A stretch of DNA of 64,000 nt from Branchipolynoe longqiensis. Its lineage: Eukaryota; Annelida; Polychaeta; Phyllodocida; Polynoidae. The notes beneath the pieces are model-generated. The model made no database searches. It saw nothing but the letters and a program-made list of their open reading frames with translations, and had not been told where the DNA came from. The translations under genes and the position numbers were made by a program. Positions 44,257-54,919 of the stretch are shown piece after piece (positions within the stretch are counted from its first letter, which is position 1; every line of letters begins with the position of its first letter). The DNA lies in the NCBI GenBank assembly GCA_030323885.1, contig CM059199.1:37394590-37458589 (forward strand), given 5' to 3'.

Positions 44257-45030
44257 CCTTTTAGATCAAATATATTCACCCCAACCCAGAGTAGGGGTGA
44301 GTGACAATGTAGTCTAAATACGAGCGAAAACTAATTTAGTGTGGTATAGGAAGTGGAATTCCTGGTTCCTGTATACAATGACTAGATATATTGGCACAGA
44401 ATTGGTGAAATGGGAGACTGCAAAAAGACAAGATTGCGACAATAGAATTATGTCAATTTTACTTTTAAAGTACATTAAACTACATGTTTGATTATATTTT
44501 TCAAATCAAAAGTAGCAGGCTAAATATTAAGATAGATCTATATGTGAAGAATATATTTTGCTTCTTAAATTAAAGCTGCATAGTCCGATGCAATATCAAA
44601 TTTTCAAAACCCAACGAATTATCTAGATTTAATTTTACATATTTAACTAATTAGATACTGATGCACACATTAAGCATTGGTTTCTGCGTAGAAGGCAATA
44701 ATGAGTCAATTTAACATAACCTGTTACTGCAGAAGTCTATGGTGTCAGAGTTTTGGTAAGCTTGCCAAAACTAATTTTCTATGTTTGAACCCAAAATATC
44801 TCAAAAGTTTACCATTTAAAATAAAAGTAACTTTGAACTAATGTAAAGTAGATACTAGTGATCAATCTAATATATTTATCTCAGAAAAAATACAGAAATT
44901 CAAAACCATCGGACTATGCAACTTTAAGAATCCATCTGCTCATTTCATTTAACCAGCCTTTCTCCACTTTTTCTAATGGGTTTTTCGTCACCCCTAATGT
45001 ACAGAACAGTACGGAGTGAATCTTTTATAT
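44257..45030 (+). repeat. Dispersed repeat shared with 61500-61920
   Basis: 'tagtctaaatacgagcg', 'gaaatgggagactgcaaaaa', 'caaaaagacaag' and 'gtgaatcttttatat' appear in the same order at 61.5 kb. This copy carries a MITE-A at 44574. It ends about 60 bp before the LRR gene's candidate splice acceptor. Confidence 0.7.
44574..44928. mobile_element. MITE-A, best-preserved copy
   Basis: Complete 355-bp element with TIRs ttaaagctgcatagtccga and catcggactatgcaacttt. Useful as the family reference. Confidence 0.9.
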
Positions 45031-45059
45031 ATGTCCCTTTAAATATTTAACAAAGTTAT

Positions 45060-45089
45060 TTACTTTCTCTCATCTCTCTTTTCTTTCAG
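45060..45089 (+). promoter_or_regulatory. Candidate 3' splice site before the LRR gene
   Basis: Long pyrimidine tract (ctttctctcatctctctttt) then ctttcag at 45083-45089. It would make an exon starting at 45090 that carries the whole coding region, with a noncoding 5' exon further upstream. Confidence 0.5.
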
Positions 45090-45106
45090 GTCTGATCGGG
45101 TCCGAC

Positions 45107-45320
45107 ATGAAACTGAGATTTCGCTACCAGAAACATCGCAACAGATTTATGGACGACGATACCTGACAACCCTGATGTTTCTCCAAATAAGGTTATAAAA
45201 GGACCGCTTCACCCATTCCGATATAAACAATACCCACCTGACGAATCGATGACATCACACCGTGCCCGCATCGCGCTGACCAATCAGCGGGCATGTTACA
45301 AGCGCCGCACGGCCGCGTGA
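45107..45320 (+). other. Upstream ORFs in the LRR leader
   Basis: Three short frames: 45107-45166 (19 codons plus stop), 45175-45198 (7) and 45249-45320 (23). The third overlaps the ATG at 45293 in another frame and stops two bases before the ATG at 45323, favouring reinitiation at 45323. Confidence 0.5.
45194..45202 (+). promoter_or_regulatory. Candidate TATA box of the LRR gene
   Basis: TATAAAAGG, about 100-130 bp before the start codons. If used, transcription would begin near 45225 and omit the first two upstream ORFs. This is an alternative to the spliced-leader model. Confidence 0.4.
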
Positions 45321-45322
45321 GG

Positions 45323-47812
45323 ATGTTGGCGGTGAGTCCGGCGTGGTTATTGGCCGAGTGGCTGGGGTTTTTGATTGCCGCAGCCGGCGCAGGGTCCGGC
45401 GCATGCCCGGCGCAGTGCGTGTGTTCGGGCGACACGCAGGTGGCCTGCCAGGGGCTGGGGCTGGAGCGGGTGCCCCCCGGCCTGCCGCAGGCCGTCTCCA
45501 CGCTGGACCTGACCGGCAACTCGATCCGCAGGATCTCGATCGAGACCCTCCTCCCGATAAAGGGCGTCGTGAACCTGAAGCTGAAAGAGAACAAGATCTT
45601 GACCATCGAAGCCGGGGCATTCCACGTCACGGAGAGTCTGCAGATGCTCGACCTGTCGAGTAACCGGCTGCATGTTGTGCACCAGGGAACCTTCAGCGGA
45701 GCGCAGAATCTGCTTCATCTTGACCTGTCGAGCAATGCGCTCGACCAGGTCGATGGTGCGTTCGCCGAGATGGCGAAGCTGACCCGTCTGGACCTGCAGA
45801 ACAACCAGATTCGAACTCTGACACAATTCACCTTCCGCGACTTGGTGAGTCTGCGACAGCTGCGGCTCGCAGGGAATCGCATCATACAGATGGAGAGGCG
45901 AACTTTCACCAACCTCGGCAAGTTGATGTACCTCGTGCTCAAGGACAACCCGCTCAATAACGCCGACAACATAGAGTTCAGCTCAAACCTCCTGTCCTAC
46001 ATCGATATATCCGAATGCGGGTTGCGGTATATTCCGCGTGGACTTCCCAACTCGATCCGTTATCTACAGTTGCGCCGCAATAACATGACTCGGATAACAC
46101 AACGTGACTTCTACTCGTGTCCATACATCAGCATTCTCGTGCTTGACGAGAGTGGACTGCGCCACATTGAGGATGGCACCTTCTCGCCAATGACAAACCT
46201 CCAGCAGTTGTGGCTCAACGGGAACCGATTGGTGAGCATACCGCACCCGCTGCCGCCCAGTCTCCGGCGCCTTCTCATGGACTCCAATCAACTGGGCGCC
46301 ATCACCAACGAGTTCCCTGACGGCTCTCAGCTCAATACGCTCTCTCTGATGGGAAACAACATTAGCTATATATCCCCTGATGCTTTCCACTCTCTCAGCG
46401 AGCTGAAATCGCTGGATCTTAGCAATAATCAAATACAGAACTTGTACAGTGATACCTTCATTAACTCTTCCCAATTGGGGATCCTACAGTTGGCCAAGAA
46501 TCCGCTTAGGTACTTTTATAGCGGCTGCTTCCGGGGTCTGAGCAGCTTGCGCACGCTCACTTTGGCATATGACCCAAACAATGTGACAATGGCCGAGGGC
46601 ATTTTTAATGATCTGGTGCGGCTCAAGAAAATGGACTTGGACAGCAGTCCTGGGTTGGTGAGACGGATTTTCAGTTCAAAGCCTCTGATTGCTGGTCTTC
46701 ATGCAGTCGAAGACCTCAGTATGCAAAGTACTGACCTCACCCATGTCCCACGTGACTTCCCAAACTTTTTCCCAAACTTGTTGATTTTTCATCTGACCAG
46801 CACACGCTGGCACTGCGACCGGTCAATGATCTGGTTCAAAGACTGGTTGCAAAACACTAACATCCGAATAGAGAAGAAGTTTGAAATCACATGTTTCACG
46901 CCACGAAACCTCCATGGCAGACCTATAGCCAAACTTGAAGACAGTGACTTCATCCCAACTACCTCCACCCAGCGGACAACTACACTGAAGCAGCTGTTCC
47001 CACCCGTACCTTCGCCTTCCTCTCCACCGCGCACAAGCAGGCACCAGAACCACAATGACGTCCTGCCAAACGAACTCGTCACTCCACATGATGTGGCTCG
47101 CTGGGGTGGAATACCCACATCGCTTGATGGTGGATTCCACTTTGATGGTGAACCCACCAATGACCCATTCAACTTTGATGACGCGAGTGGTTTCGGCAAT
47201 GAGGATGAGGACGAGGAGGCCTGGGATGAAGTGTTCGGCCGGAAGAACTCACCAGAAGGGGGTGCCCATAAGGCCCCCGCCACCTTCCCGACACCGCGTC
47301 CCAAAGGTGGCCGCCAGTGGAGCTCCAGCAGTTCACTGCCATTCGGCTACAAAGCAGCCGATCGTGACAGCACACGATACCACCCTGGGAATGGTAACCA
47401 AGATGGTGTCCTCATACGAACACTGCCAAAACACACAACGCAGTTCCCAATGGTGGTTGGCGAGACGGCTAACCGCAATGACAGCGAAGACTATTCCAAG
47501 TATGGGCCGACCTCGCTGCTGGTCATCATAGCAGCCACCGTCGCTGGGCTTGTGCTGCTGGTTATTGGTGTGACAGGCATCGTTGTGGCTGTCAAGAAGC
47601 ACCAGAAGAAGGAGGTTTGCCAGAACGCCATTAAGTACCAGCAACGCAATGACGTTCTGTACTTCATGCCGCAGGGCCAGACCGCCACTGAGGGCACACC
47701 AACTGAGTCGGTGCCCACCACTTCCACGAGTCGCGAGCAGATGCAGCTGGTGCCCGGCCGTGACATCAATCATGAAGGTCCACTTCGAGTCTACAAGTGG
47801 GAGGATTTCTGA
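45323..47812 (+). CDS. Type I transmembrane leucine-rich-repeat protein
   Basis: Predicted cell-surface adhesion or recognition protein; ligand unknown. The frame is open from ATG 45293 (839 aa, numbering used here). ATG 45323 (M11) is preferred because the signal peptide (MLAVSPAWLL...AAAGAG) begins there. LRR N-cap at 38-65 with four cysteines (CPAQCVC...C). About 18 LRRs at 66-505; several are SLRP-like (IPRGLPNSIRYLQL). The C-cap (506-545, RWHCDRSMIWFKDWL...ITC) lacks the usual second Cys of CxC. The stalk is Pro/Ser/Thr-rich with an acidic patch (636-645, NEDEDEEAWD). TM helix at 740-767, then a basic KKHQKK and a tail ending LRVYKWEDF. No TIR, kinase, Ig or FN3 domain. The 5' half is distinctly GC-rich. 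Family assignment is open; being a host gene is near certain. Confidence 0.93.
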   Translation: MLAVSPAWLLAEWLGFLIAAAGAGSGACPAQCVCSGDTQVACQGLGLERVPPGLPQAVSTLDLTGNSIRRISIETLLPIKGVVNLKLKENKILTIEAGAFHVTESLQMLDLSSNRLHVVHQGTFSGAQNLLHLDLSSNALDQVDGAFAEMAKLTRLDLQNNQIRTLTQFTFRDLVSLRQLRLAGNRIIQMERRTFTNLGKLMYLVLKDNPLNNADNIEFSSNLLSYIDISECGLRYIPRGLPNSIRYLQLRRNNMTRITQRDFYSCPYISILVLDESGLRHIEDGTFSPMTNLQQLWLNGNRLVSIPHPLPPSLRRLLMDSNQLGAITNEFPDGSQLNTLSLMGNNISYISPDAFHSLSELKSLDLSNNQIQNLYSDTFINSSQLGILQLAKNPLRYFYSGCFRGLSSLRTLTLAYDPNNVTMAEGIFNDLVRLKKMDLDSSPGLVRRIFSSKPLIAGLHAVEDLSMQSTDLTHVPRDFPNFFPNLLIFHLTSTRWHCDRSMIWFKDWLQNTNIRIEKKFEITCFTPRNLHGRPIAKLEDSDFIPTTSTQRTTTLKQLFPPVPSPSSPPRTSRHQNHNDVLPNELVTPHDVARWGGIPTSLDGGFHFDGEPTNDPFNFDDASGFGNEDEDEEAWDEVFGRKNSPEGGAHKAPATFPTPRPKGGRQWSSSSSLPFGYKAADRDSTRYHPGNGNQDGVLIRTLPKHTTQFPMVVGETANRNDSEDYSKYGPTSLLVIIAATVAGLVLLVIGVTGIVVAVKKHQKKEVCQNAIKYQQRNDVLYFMPQGQTATEGTPTESVPTTSTSREQMQLVPGRDINHEGPLRVYKWEDF

Positions 47813-48583
47813 GGTGCATCGAGCAGCTGCAGAACTGAGCTGGGGTTAGATAGGGATGAGCTGCTTTGGCTACAACTGAGTTCTTCAGCTATGGCCAACC
47901 TCTTCAGCTATGGTTGATCTCTTTGGCTATGGCTGATGTCTTCAGCTATGGCCAACATCTTCAGCTATGGCTGAACTCTTCGGTTATGGTCGACATCTTG
48001 GGCTTTCGCTGAGATGCTTCAACTATGATTGAGCTGCTTTGACTACCATTGAGCTCTGCGACTATCGTTGAGCTTTTTGGCTACCGCTATGCCACTTTGG
48101 CTATGACTGACCCTCTCAGCTCTGACTTATTTCATTAACTATGAGTAGGAGTAGGAGTAGGAGTATGACTGTGCTGTTAGACTACATCTAGTATGTTTGG
48201 TTATGCCTGGTCTCCTGCAGTGTACAGCTGAGCTCCTTCGAACTTTGTGTGAGATACGCATGCACTCACTGGCAATGGCCATTACTGCCGACTTGAGAGA
48301 CCGCTTAGCTGAAGTGAAGGGTGAGTGGCTGGAAAGCATTATATATATACCAAGTACTAATGTATGCTCATGGATCATCATGCACCGTCTCCTTGTGTTC
48401 AATTTGCAGACAATCAGTAACAACAACAAATATTACAGGTTCATTTGATCACCGAGGCTTATAGAATAATTGATTATGCTGGCAAGTATGTATTATGTAC
48501 ATATTCATAATATATATTATGTATACATTCATAACTCACTTGACCTATCTTCTAAGTGCCGTTTCCGGTGATCTATAAATAAA
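47813..48583 (+). other. 3' UTR of the LRR gene with minisatellite and polyA signal
   Basis: From the TGA to AATAAA at 48578-48583. 47870-48130 is a degenerate repeat of about 25-28 bp ('cttcagctatggc', 'gagctgctttggctac'). 48143-48165 is a short taggag repeat. Confidence 0.65.
48578..48583 (+). terminator. Polyadenylation signal
   Basis: AATAAA, the first canonical signal after the stop, about 765 nt downstream. Confidence 0.55.
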
Positions 48584-48885
48584 GATCTGACCTCTCAACT
48601 TATATCACATCATTGTTAATAGGTTTTCTTCAGTAGCATGAACTTGTCTCTGATCTTCCATAAAGATTTTCAGTTTTCAATCCAGCGGCTTTGTAAAATA
48701 TGTTTCATTTACCGCTTCTATGAGTCATATACTTATCTACAGATGTCGATAGATGTCACACCAGGGTTATCAGCATATGGAACGGCTGTATAGAGGTGCA
48801 TGCAGTTATCACAACCTGATCTATTGTCCTCATGACGTCACAAAATTGCCTGTTTAGGAACCTTATAGATCTAGAGTTTCTGCTA
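48584..48885. other. Unassigned interval
   Basis: Downstream flank of the LRR gene; no feature recognised. Confidence 0.4.
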
Positions 48886-49515
48886 TTTTTTTGTGATAGC
48901 TCATTATAATGTACTTTACTTTGAAGTAACTTTTATTTTAAATGGCTAACTTTGGTGACATTTGAAGTGCAAATATGTTTAATTAGTTTTGGCAAATACA
49001 TTACAATTCTGATACCATCGGCTTCAGCAGAAACCGGTTCTATTAAATTGGCTTAGTATTCCCTTATAAGCGGGCAACAGATGCTTTTTTGTTGTTGTTT
49101 GGTCCATTAGTTGTTTAAGCAGGGGAAATTTCAGTCATAGACGACTGGTCTTCCTCATTCCACTGCTGGTCGATAGAAAGCCCGAGCCTTCACTTTTACC
49201 GACCCAAGGGATTTTTAACCTCCCACACCACATAGACATGGTATGAGAGCAACAGGCCTTTGATGATGCTGTAAGTTATACACAGCGGTGGAAATCCAAA
49301 TTGGCAGAGCTGGTGGCACGGGGAATCGAACCGCCGACCCTCAGATTAGGAGTCTGACCTAGAAAAAAGTCAGAGACTCTAACCACTCCTCCACAGAGAA
49401 CGCCACAATACGCTTAATAAGTGCACCAGTCTCGAAGTTAGATATGTTGAAAAAAATCTAGATAAATGTTCTGGTTTTCAAATTGTATTCTTTCATCAGA
49501 CTATGCGGCTTTAAC
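48886..49515. mobile_element. MITE-A copy split by SINE-C
   Basis: Left part 48886-49085 and right part 49410-49515, ending cagactatgcggctttaa. The left tip is degraded. Confidence 0.75.
49090..49405 (-). repeat. SINE-C copy in MITE-A
   Basis: Inverted, full length; B box gggaatcgaaccgcc. Diverged direct repeats (acagatgctt / acaatacgctt) flank it. Confidence 0.87.
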
Positions 49516-49789
49516 AAGTCTACTGCGTTCACAAACTTTCGCAAATCATGCAGGTGTATCAGAACAAAACTGCCAAGAACGAATGCCTCTCCTCTCCTTC
49601 CAAGTTGTCTAGTCGAAGCTGGTGCTGCACCATAATTTGTATAAATTATCTCGGGAAGTATTTTGCGTCATTTTTCTCTCTCTCTCTCTTTCTGACCAAT
49701 CCCTTATGGTACATCAATGGAAACTTGACCCTCAATAATTCAAATAATAGCTAGATATTATATCATTTATATATAACATTTGTTGTATA

Positions 49790-50345
49790 TTGAAGTTGCA
49801 TAATTCGATGCTTTTGAATTTCCTGAGTTAATCATTATAATCCAGTTTGTTTTAGTTTGAAGTAACTTATTTTTAAAGGGTTAAATTTGGATAATATTAT
49901 ATTTGAAGTGAAAACAGTCAAGAATAATTTTGGGATTCACAGCAAAGTGCTACTAGACATGTGTTTTGTTTGTATCCATCCAGACGGGATGGCCAAATGA
50001 GTTAGAGCGTCCGTCTCCCGTGTGGTAGATCGTCGGGTCGTGGGTTCGAATCCTGGTCGAGTCAAACCAATGACTTAAAAATTGATACTTGTCGCTTCCT
50101 AGCCAGGCACTCGGCATTATTAGGATAGGGCAAGGAGCAGTGGAATGAGGAAGACCAATCGGCTGCGACTGAAATTTCCCCTGCTTAAACAACTAATGTA
50201 CAACAACAAAAATGACAGCACAGCACAAATTACAATAACTGTTTAGTCAGTGCGCCCACATCAAAGTTACATGCATTTGATCAAATCCACATAAGCAGTT
50301 TGATTTAGACATTTAGAAGCTGTCATTGGATTAGGCAGCTTGAGA
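49790..50345. mobile_element. Diverged MITE-A copy split by SINE-A2
   Basis: Left end gaagttgcataattcga; right end 'ggattaggcagcttgag'. Separated by the SINE at 49977. Confidence 0.65.
49977..50215 (+). repeat. SINE-A2 copy
   Basis: Intact A and B boxes, 'ggcaaggagcagtggaatga', tail 'aatttcccctgcttaaac'. Confidence 0.87.
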
Positions 50346-50467
50346 TAATATTGCATTTCAGTAGGAGTTGGGACTCTAAAATAAATAGCCTAAAGGTGTG
50401 AACATTTACTTGATAGACGTTTCCTTCCATGTGTGCACAAGCCGTTATGCCCACTTAATCAATTCTG

Positions 50468-50580
50468 GTTCATCAAATGAGTTGAACACTCACTTTCCTT
50501 GTGGCAGGTTGTGCAGTTCAAATCCAACCCGAGTCAAACCCGCGATTTACAAATTTATACTTGTCGCTACTGAGCGTGCA
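50468..50580 (+). repeat. Degenerate SINE-A head
   Basis: 'caaatgagttgaacactcac' and 'gagtcaaacccgcgattta' with 'tatacttgtcgctac'. Confidence 0.6.
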
Positions 50581-50850
50581 GTGGCTACGGTTAAACATCC
50601 CGGACTGGAGTAAGATATTTTTTTCAGAAGGAGAACAACAAAAAATCGATCACTTTTGAATTATAGGAATTCATCGATTAGTTTCTGAAACCCCAAGATT
50701 CCATTAAGTAAACTGATCAGAGAACAAATTGCAAGAATGACCAGTGTAGCCTAAAAGCTTCATTTTTAAATGTATGTGTGTATTTTTTACCGGGTAAATT
50801 TAGCAGTTTTGCTCACCTTTCATGGATGCTATATCAGAGCATCTGTTATT

Positions 50851-51135
50851 GGGACTGTCACATTACAACATATGGTGTTAGCGTATGCGCTTTTCGACCA
50901 ATACGCTGTCATACGCCGGCATAGGTTACGCATAGTTTTGGCATAGGTCGTATATGCTTTTCATATGCCGTCATATGTCGGCGTAGGTCGAGCCGCCGAA
51001 AAATGTGTGTGCATGTTCAAAATTGTCAACCTATGTCGGCATATGCCTCATACGTTTCTTATATGCTAGACGTGTGCTGGCATAGGTTATGCATAGGTTA
51101 GGGGTACATCGGCATAGGTTAGGCGTACATTGCAC
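50851..51135. mobile_element. 'GTCACAC' MITE, CGTATG type, left half
   Basis: Left TIR gggactgtcacattacaac; interior repeats of tatgccggcata and cgcataggtt. No right TIR before the next copy. Confidence 0.7.
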
Positions 51136-51181
51136 AGACACCCTCCGGGTGTCTCTGGCGTACTCACAACGTTCTGTAAAA

Positions 51182-51711
51182 GGGCTGTCACACTACGACG
51201 TATAGCCTTAGCGTATGCCAACGTATGTGATTTTATACCAATACGGCGTCATACGCCGGCATAGGTTACACATAAGTTGGGCATAGGTTGTATATGCTTT
51301 TCATACACCGTCATGTCGCCGTAGGTCGAGACACCGAAACAATTTTTGTGCATGTTCAAAATGTTCAACCTATGCCGCCATGGGCCTCATACTTTTCTCA
51401 TACGCTAGACGTATGCTGGCATAGGTTATGCATAGGTTATGGGTATGTCGGCATAGGTTACTCATATGCTGGTCCTGTCGCCTCCAACCGTCAAAATACG
51501 TCCCAATACGCCAAGTATACGTCGTCATATGCTTTGCATACGTCGATATACGGTAGGGATATGGTAGCCATATGCCAGGCATACGCTACGCATACGTTTC
51601 ATACGTCGCTGGAGTGCAAAAAGGTTGGCGTATCTCGACCTATTATCATTTTCAAATTATTTTGCGACGTTACGCATATGCCGCCGCCATATGTCGTAGT
51701 GTGACAGGCCC
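51182..51711. mobile_element. 'GTCACAC' MITE, CGTATG type, complete
   Basis: Left gggctgtcacactacgacg, right (inverted) gggcctgtcacactacgac. Interior is dominated by catatgcc/ggcatatg and cgcatacg motifs that repeat the inner TIR. 530 bp. Confidence 0.82.
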
Positions 51712-52135
51712 ATAACTATGAATTCCTGAGTGTAGCTTCGAATGAGTTTCTTTGTTTTTCCTTTTTTCTATTTTTTAAAACTTTTTTTCTTTCTTCTTTT
51801 TTAACTGTTACCGGTTTTGCTCATACATTTGTGTACACGATAACAGCAGCCATTGCCTACTAAATGTAGTTTACTGGAACGCTGATAGTGACATCATATG
51901 ACATTTAGTAGCTTCTACTTTCTAGACTCTTTCGTTAGCACAACAGATTACACCCTACTCATATAGAGCCATCAGCCGTTCTTGAGCTAAAACAATTAAT
52001 GTCATTACGTCAGAGCATCTGCCTAGCTCAATAGCTTATTCAAGGTTCGAATTAATAAATTAATAAAGAACGAGACCACCTAGTGGTTGAGATCGGTTTA
52101 GAACTGAACGCCCAAGACTCCTATTGAATGCTACA
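51712..52135. other. Unassigned interval
   Basis: T-rich at 51750-51805; otherwise nothing recognised. Confidence 0.4.
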
Positions 52136-52154
52136 TATAACTTCTGCCCTGTCA

Positions 52155-52243
52155 TATTTATATATGTATATATATATGTATATGTATATATATCATATGT
52201 ATATATATCATATGTATATATATATATCATATGTATATATATC

Positions 52244-52289
<46 letters not shown>

Positions 52290-52330
52290 TATATATGTTA
52301 TATGTATATATAATATATATTATGTACATT
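52155..52330. repeat. TA/TG microsatellite
   Basis: tatatatgta and atatatcatatg units, then TA repeats. Confidence 0.92.
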
Positions 52331-52357
52331 TAGGCATACCCCCTGTGGATGTATCCC

Positions 52358-52728
52358 TAAGGCCAAATTTCTTTTTTTTAAGTTGGTGATCGTCCTTTTG
52401 ATCAAATCAGGATCGGGCGGGTATTTTGCTTTATTCCGACAATGAATGACCTGATTTCAATGAAATTACATAAACATCAATTTTAGTGCATGCACATGCT
52501 GTTGTGGTGTTCACTACTGTCCACACATAGTTACGTATAACGTCTGGCATATAATGTAGACATAATATGTAACTATGTTGCGCAGATTGTGTGCTTACGA
52601 AAGTTTAACTGCTGCTAGCCTGACACATTCTCAACAGTTTTTAAAACAAAAATTAATTTAAATCAGGGGCGGGCGATTTTTCAGGAAAGGATGGGGACGA
52701 TCACCAATTTTGTTATATTTGGCCTAAA
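52358..52728. mobile_element. MITE-G
   Basis: Imperfect inverted ends: taaggccaaat...ttggtgatcgtcc at left and its inverse at right (ttaggccaaat...ttggtgatcgtcc). 370 bp. Confidence 0.7.
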
Positions 52729-53003
52729 ATTAGTTGCATGTCAGATTGGAGACTTGAGAGCTGCTGATGTGTTCATCATATAAAAATGACACATTTGTAA
52801 GTGATACAAAGTGATGTAACATTGCGCATGTATTAATCTACATTCATCGAATTGGTGACGTCACCCAATACAATGCACACGTCATACTGGAAGGCACTAT
52901 AAATAGATCAAGACCGTTGCTATGCTACGAAACGTCGCAAAAACAAATGCGATGTCAATTTCAAAATGTGACACCATTGCAATGATTTGACGCCTTTCCC
53001 AAA
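52729..53003. other. Unassigned interval
   Basis: No features recognised. Confidence 0.4.
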
Positions 53004-53005
53004 TA

Positions 53006-53183
53006 CAGTAAATCCTCTCTAAATCGACCGACCTTGGCACTGCCTTTAAGTGGTCGATTTAGGGAGGTGGTCGGTTTAGGGAGTTAGAATATGGTTACAA
53101 TGGTATTGTTGGGACCGAAATAAAGCGATGGATATATGGAGCTGGTCGATCTGTGTAGGTGGTCGGTTAGGGCGGTTTTACTG
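53006..53183. mobile_element. MITE-B (pogo/Tc1-like)
   Basis: CAGTAAATCCTCTC / GGCGGTTTTACTG, TA-flanked, same orientation as 36091. Confidence 0.86.
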
Positions 53184-53445
53184 TATGTGATGTCATCCTC
53201 CTCGCCACCATATGTGACGTCACTCCTCCCTCAACTGTGTGACGTCACAGAAGTATGTACTCTAGGCCTACTCTTCATCGTCCTTAAGATGCCAAATACA
53301 CGGTCTGGTCGTGGCTGGATACTTTACGGTATGATATTACTGTGGTGACCCCTCTCCGAAATTAAGATACAAATAAATCGAATATATCTTTAGCTTATGG
53401 GTATTACTTGTGGACACTTCGATGTAGAAGTGTATATATATATAT

Positions 53446-53908
53446 GAGTCTGTCTCACGAAAATGGGCCAATTGGGGGTTTTAATAATGAAATGCACAAA
53501 AGAGTGGGAATGCATCTCCAACATACTCTGGATTAAAGCTTCCTGTTGTATTTTCTTTACCTTTACATTCGGGATAAATTTAAGAACTTTCCAACACCTC
53601 TGTCAATGCTAAACTATAATTGTACTGTTCGAAGCTGACATCCAATGGTCGACACCGACATCTTTAACAGATGTCAGCATCGCAATTGTTAAAGTGTAGT
53701 GCATTTCTTTGTTTCATATTAAATTATCCTACAAACAAATAGAGTTGTTTTATTTACTCTACCTTTACATTCAGGATAAATTTAAGAATTTTCCAACACC
53801 TCTGTCAATGCTAAGCTATAAGCATGCCGTTCGACACGGACATCCAATGGTCGATGCCGACATCTTTCCCCAATGCACCAATTGGTCTATTTTCATGAGA
53901 CTGACTCA
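53446..53908. mobile_element. MITE-F with internal duplication
   Basis: Inverted ends agtctgtctcacgaaaatgg and agtcagtctcatgaaaatag. Two direct copies of a roughly 120-bp core ('tttacattcgggataaattt', 'acacctctgtcaatgcta') at 53560 and 53762. Confidence 0.8.
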
Positions 53909-54047
53909 TTATATATTATATATTAAAAAAAGAGAAAAAACATCTTTATACATTATGCTCGTAAATAGGATATATATATATAATATATATATATGTATAT
54001 ATATATATATGTGTATACATCTTACTCAGAAGCATAGGATATATAAT

Positions 54048-54297
54048 ATATATGAAGAGTTCAGGAGCAAAACCCTGTAAATGCCAATCCAAGAATTTAA
54101 TTTAAATTAAAGATTTATTTGTATGTGAAAGTAATTTTAATTCTTAATAATTCCACTTATCTTATGATGAAATGGTTATAGAGGAATGAACAAAAACAGG
54201 AATATAAAAAAAATGAACCTTTTGAAGGTTTGACTCCAATGTTTATCTCAATTTTTGGATTAGCGTTTATGGGGTTTTGCACCTGAACTCCTCATAT
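54048..54297. mobile_element. MITE-E in TA-rich DNA
   Basis: Left atgaagagttcaggagcaaa is inverted at right as atgaggagttcaggtgcaaa (about 40 bp with mismatches). TA tracts lie on both sides. A half copy is at 6745. Confidence 0.82.
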
Positions 54298-54590
54298 ATA
54301 TATATATTCATGAGGATAATGTATTAAAGGTTTTTTTTTCTTTTTTATCTATATATATTTTTAGGCATTGATTTTAATTTTGGTATGGGTGGGGGAATGA
54401 TGACTAATGTTGTGTACCGTATATTGATTTTCTTTTTCTTTTTCAACAGGGACTTAATTTGGCATACTATGTAATAAATGTTGAATAATACTTCAAACCC
54501 AATGCCGCGTTGAGTATTGTGTCCATGTGGTGCAAGTTGTCATTTTTATGAATGTAACTCTCCCCTAGATATATGTTAAAGCCGCATAGT
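54298..54590. other. Unassigned interval
   Basis: T-rich DNA without recognised features. Confidence 0.4.
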
Positions 54591-54591
54591 C

Positions 54592-54750
54592 CGATTAAGC
54601 ATACAATATCCAAAACCAAAGCAGTCACCTAAATTTGATTCTACAATTTAAAGGTGCATAGTCCGATGAAAATGTCAAAATTTCCAAATCAAAGCAATTA
54701 TCTAGATTTGATTCTACATATCTAACTTGGATGCTGGTGCAATTATTGAA
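54592..54750. mobile_element. Two overlapping MITE-A ends
   Basis: ttaaagccgcatagtccga at 54582-54600 and again taaaggtgcatagtccga at 54653, each followed by MITE-A sequence: one copy nested in another, both truncated. Confidence 0.7.
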
Positions 54751-54919
54751 CATTGAAAATTTCCGCGATTTCGCGGAAACCAGCGGATATCCGGGATAGC
54801 CTCATACAGCAAATAAGCAGGGGAGTAATAGGGTGGATGGGTAAAAAAGTGTGCACAACGCTGCGCATGCTGAGAAGTGAATTAAGATACATGCCACATA
54901 CACTGGTAGATATGCGGGG

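Noticed and set aside
45193..46474. Minus-strand frames up to 159 codons opposite the LRR gene
   Set aside because: Antisense shadows in GC-rich coding sequence with no motifs; the plus strand carries the signal peptide, LRRs and TM segment.
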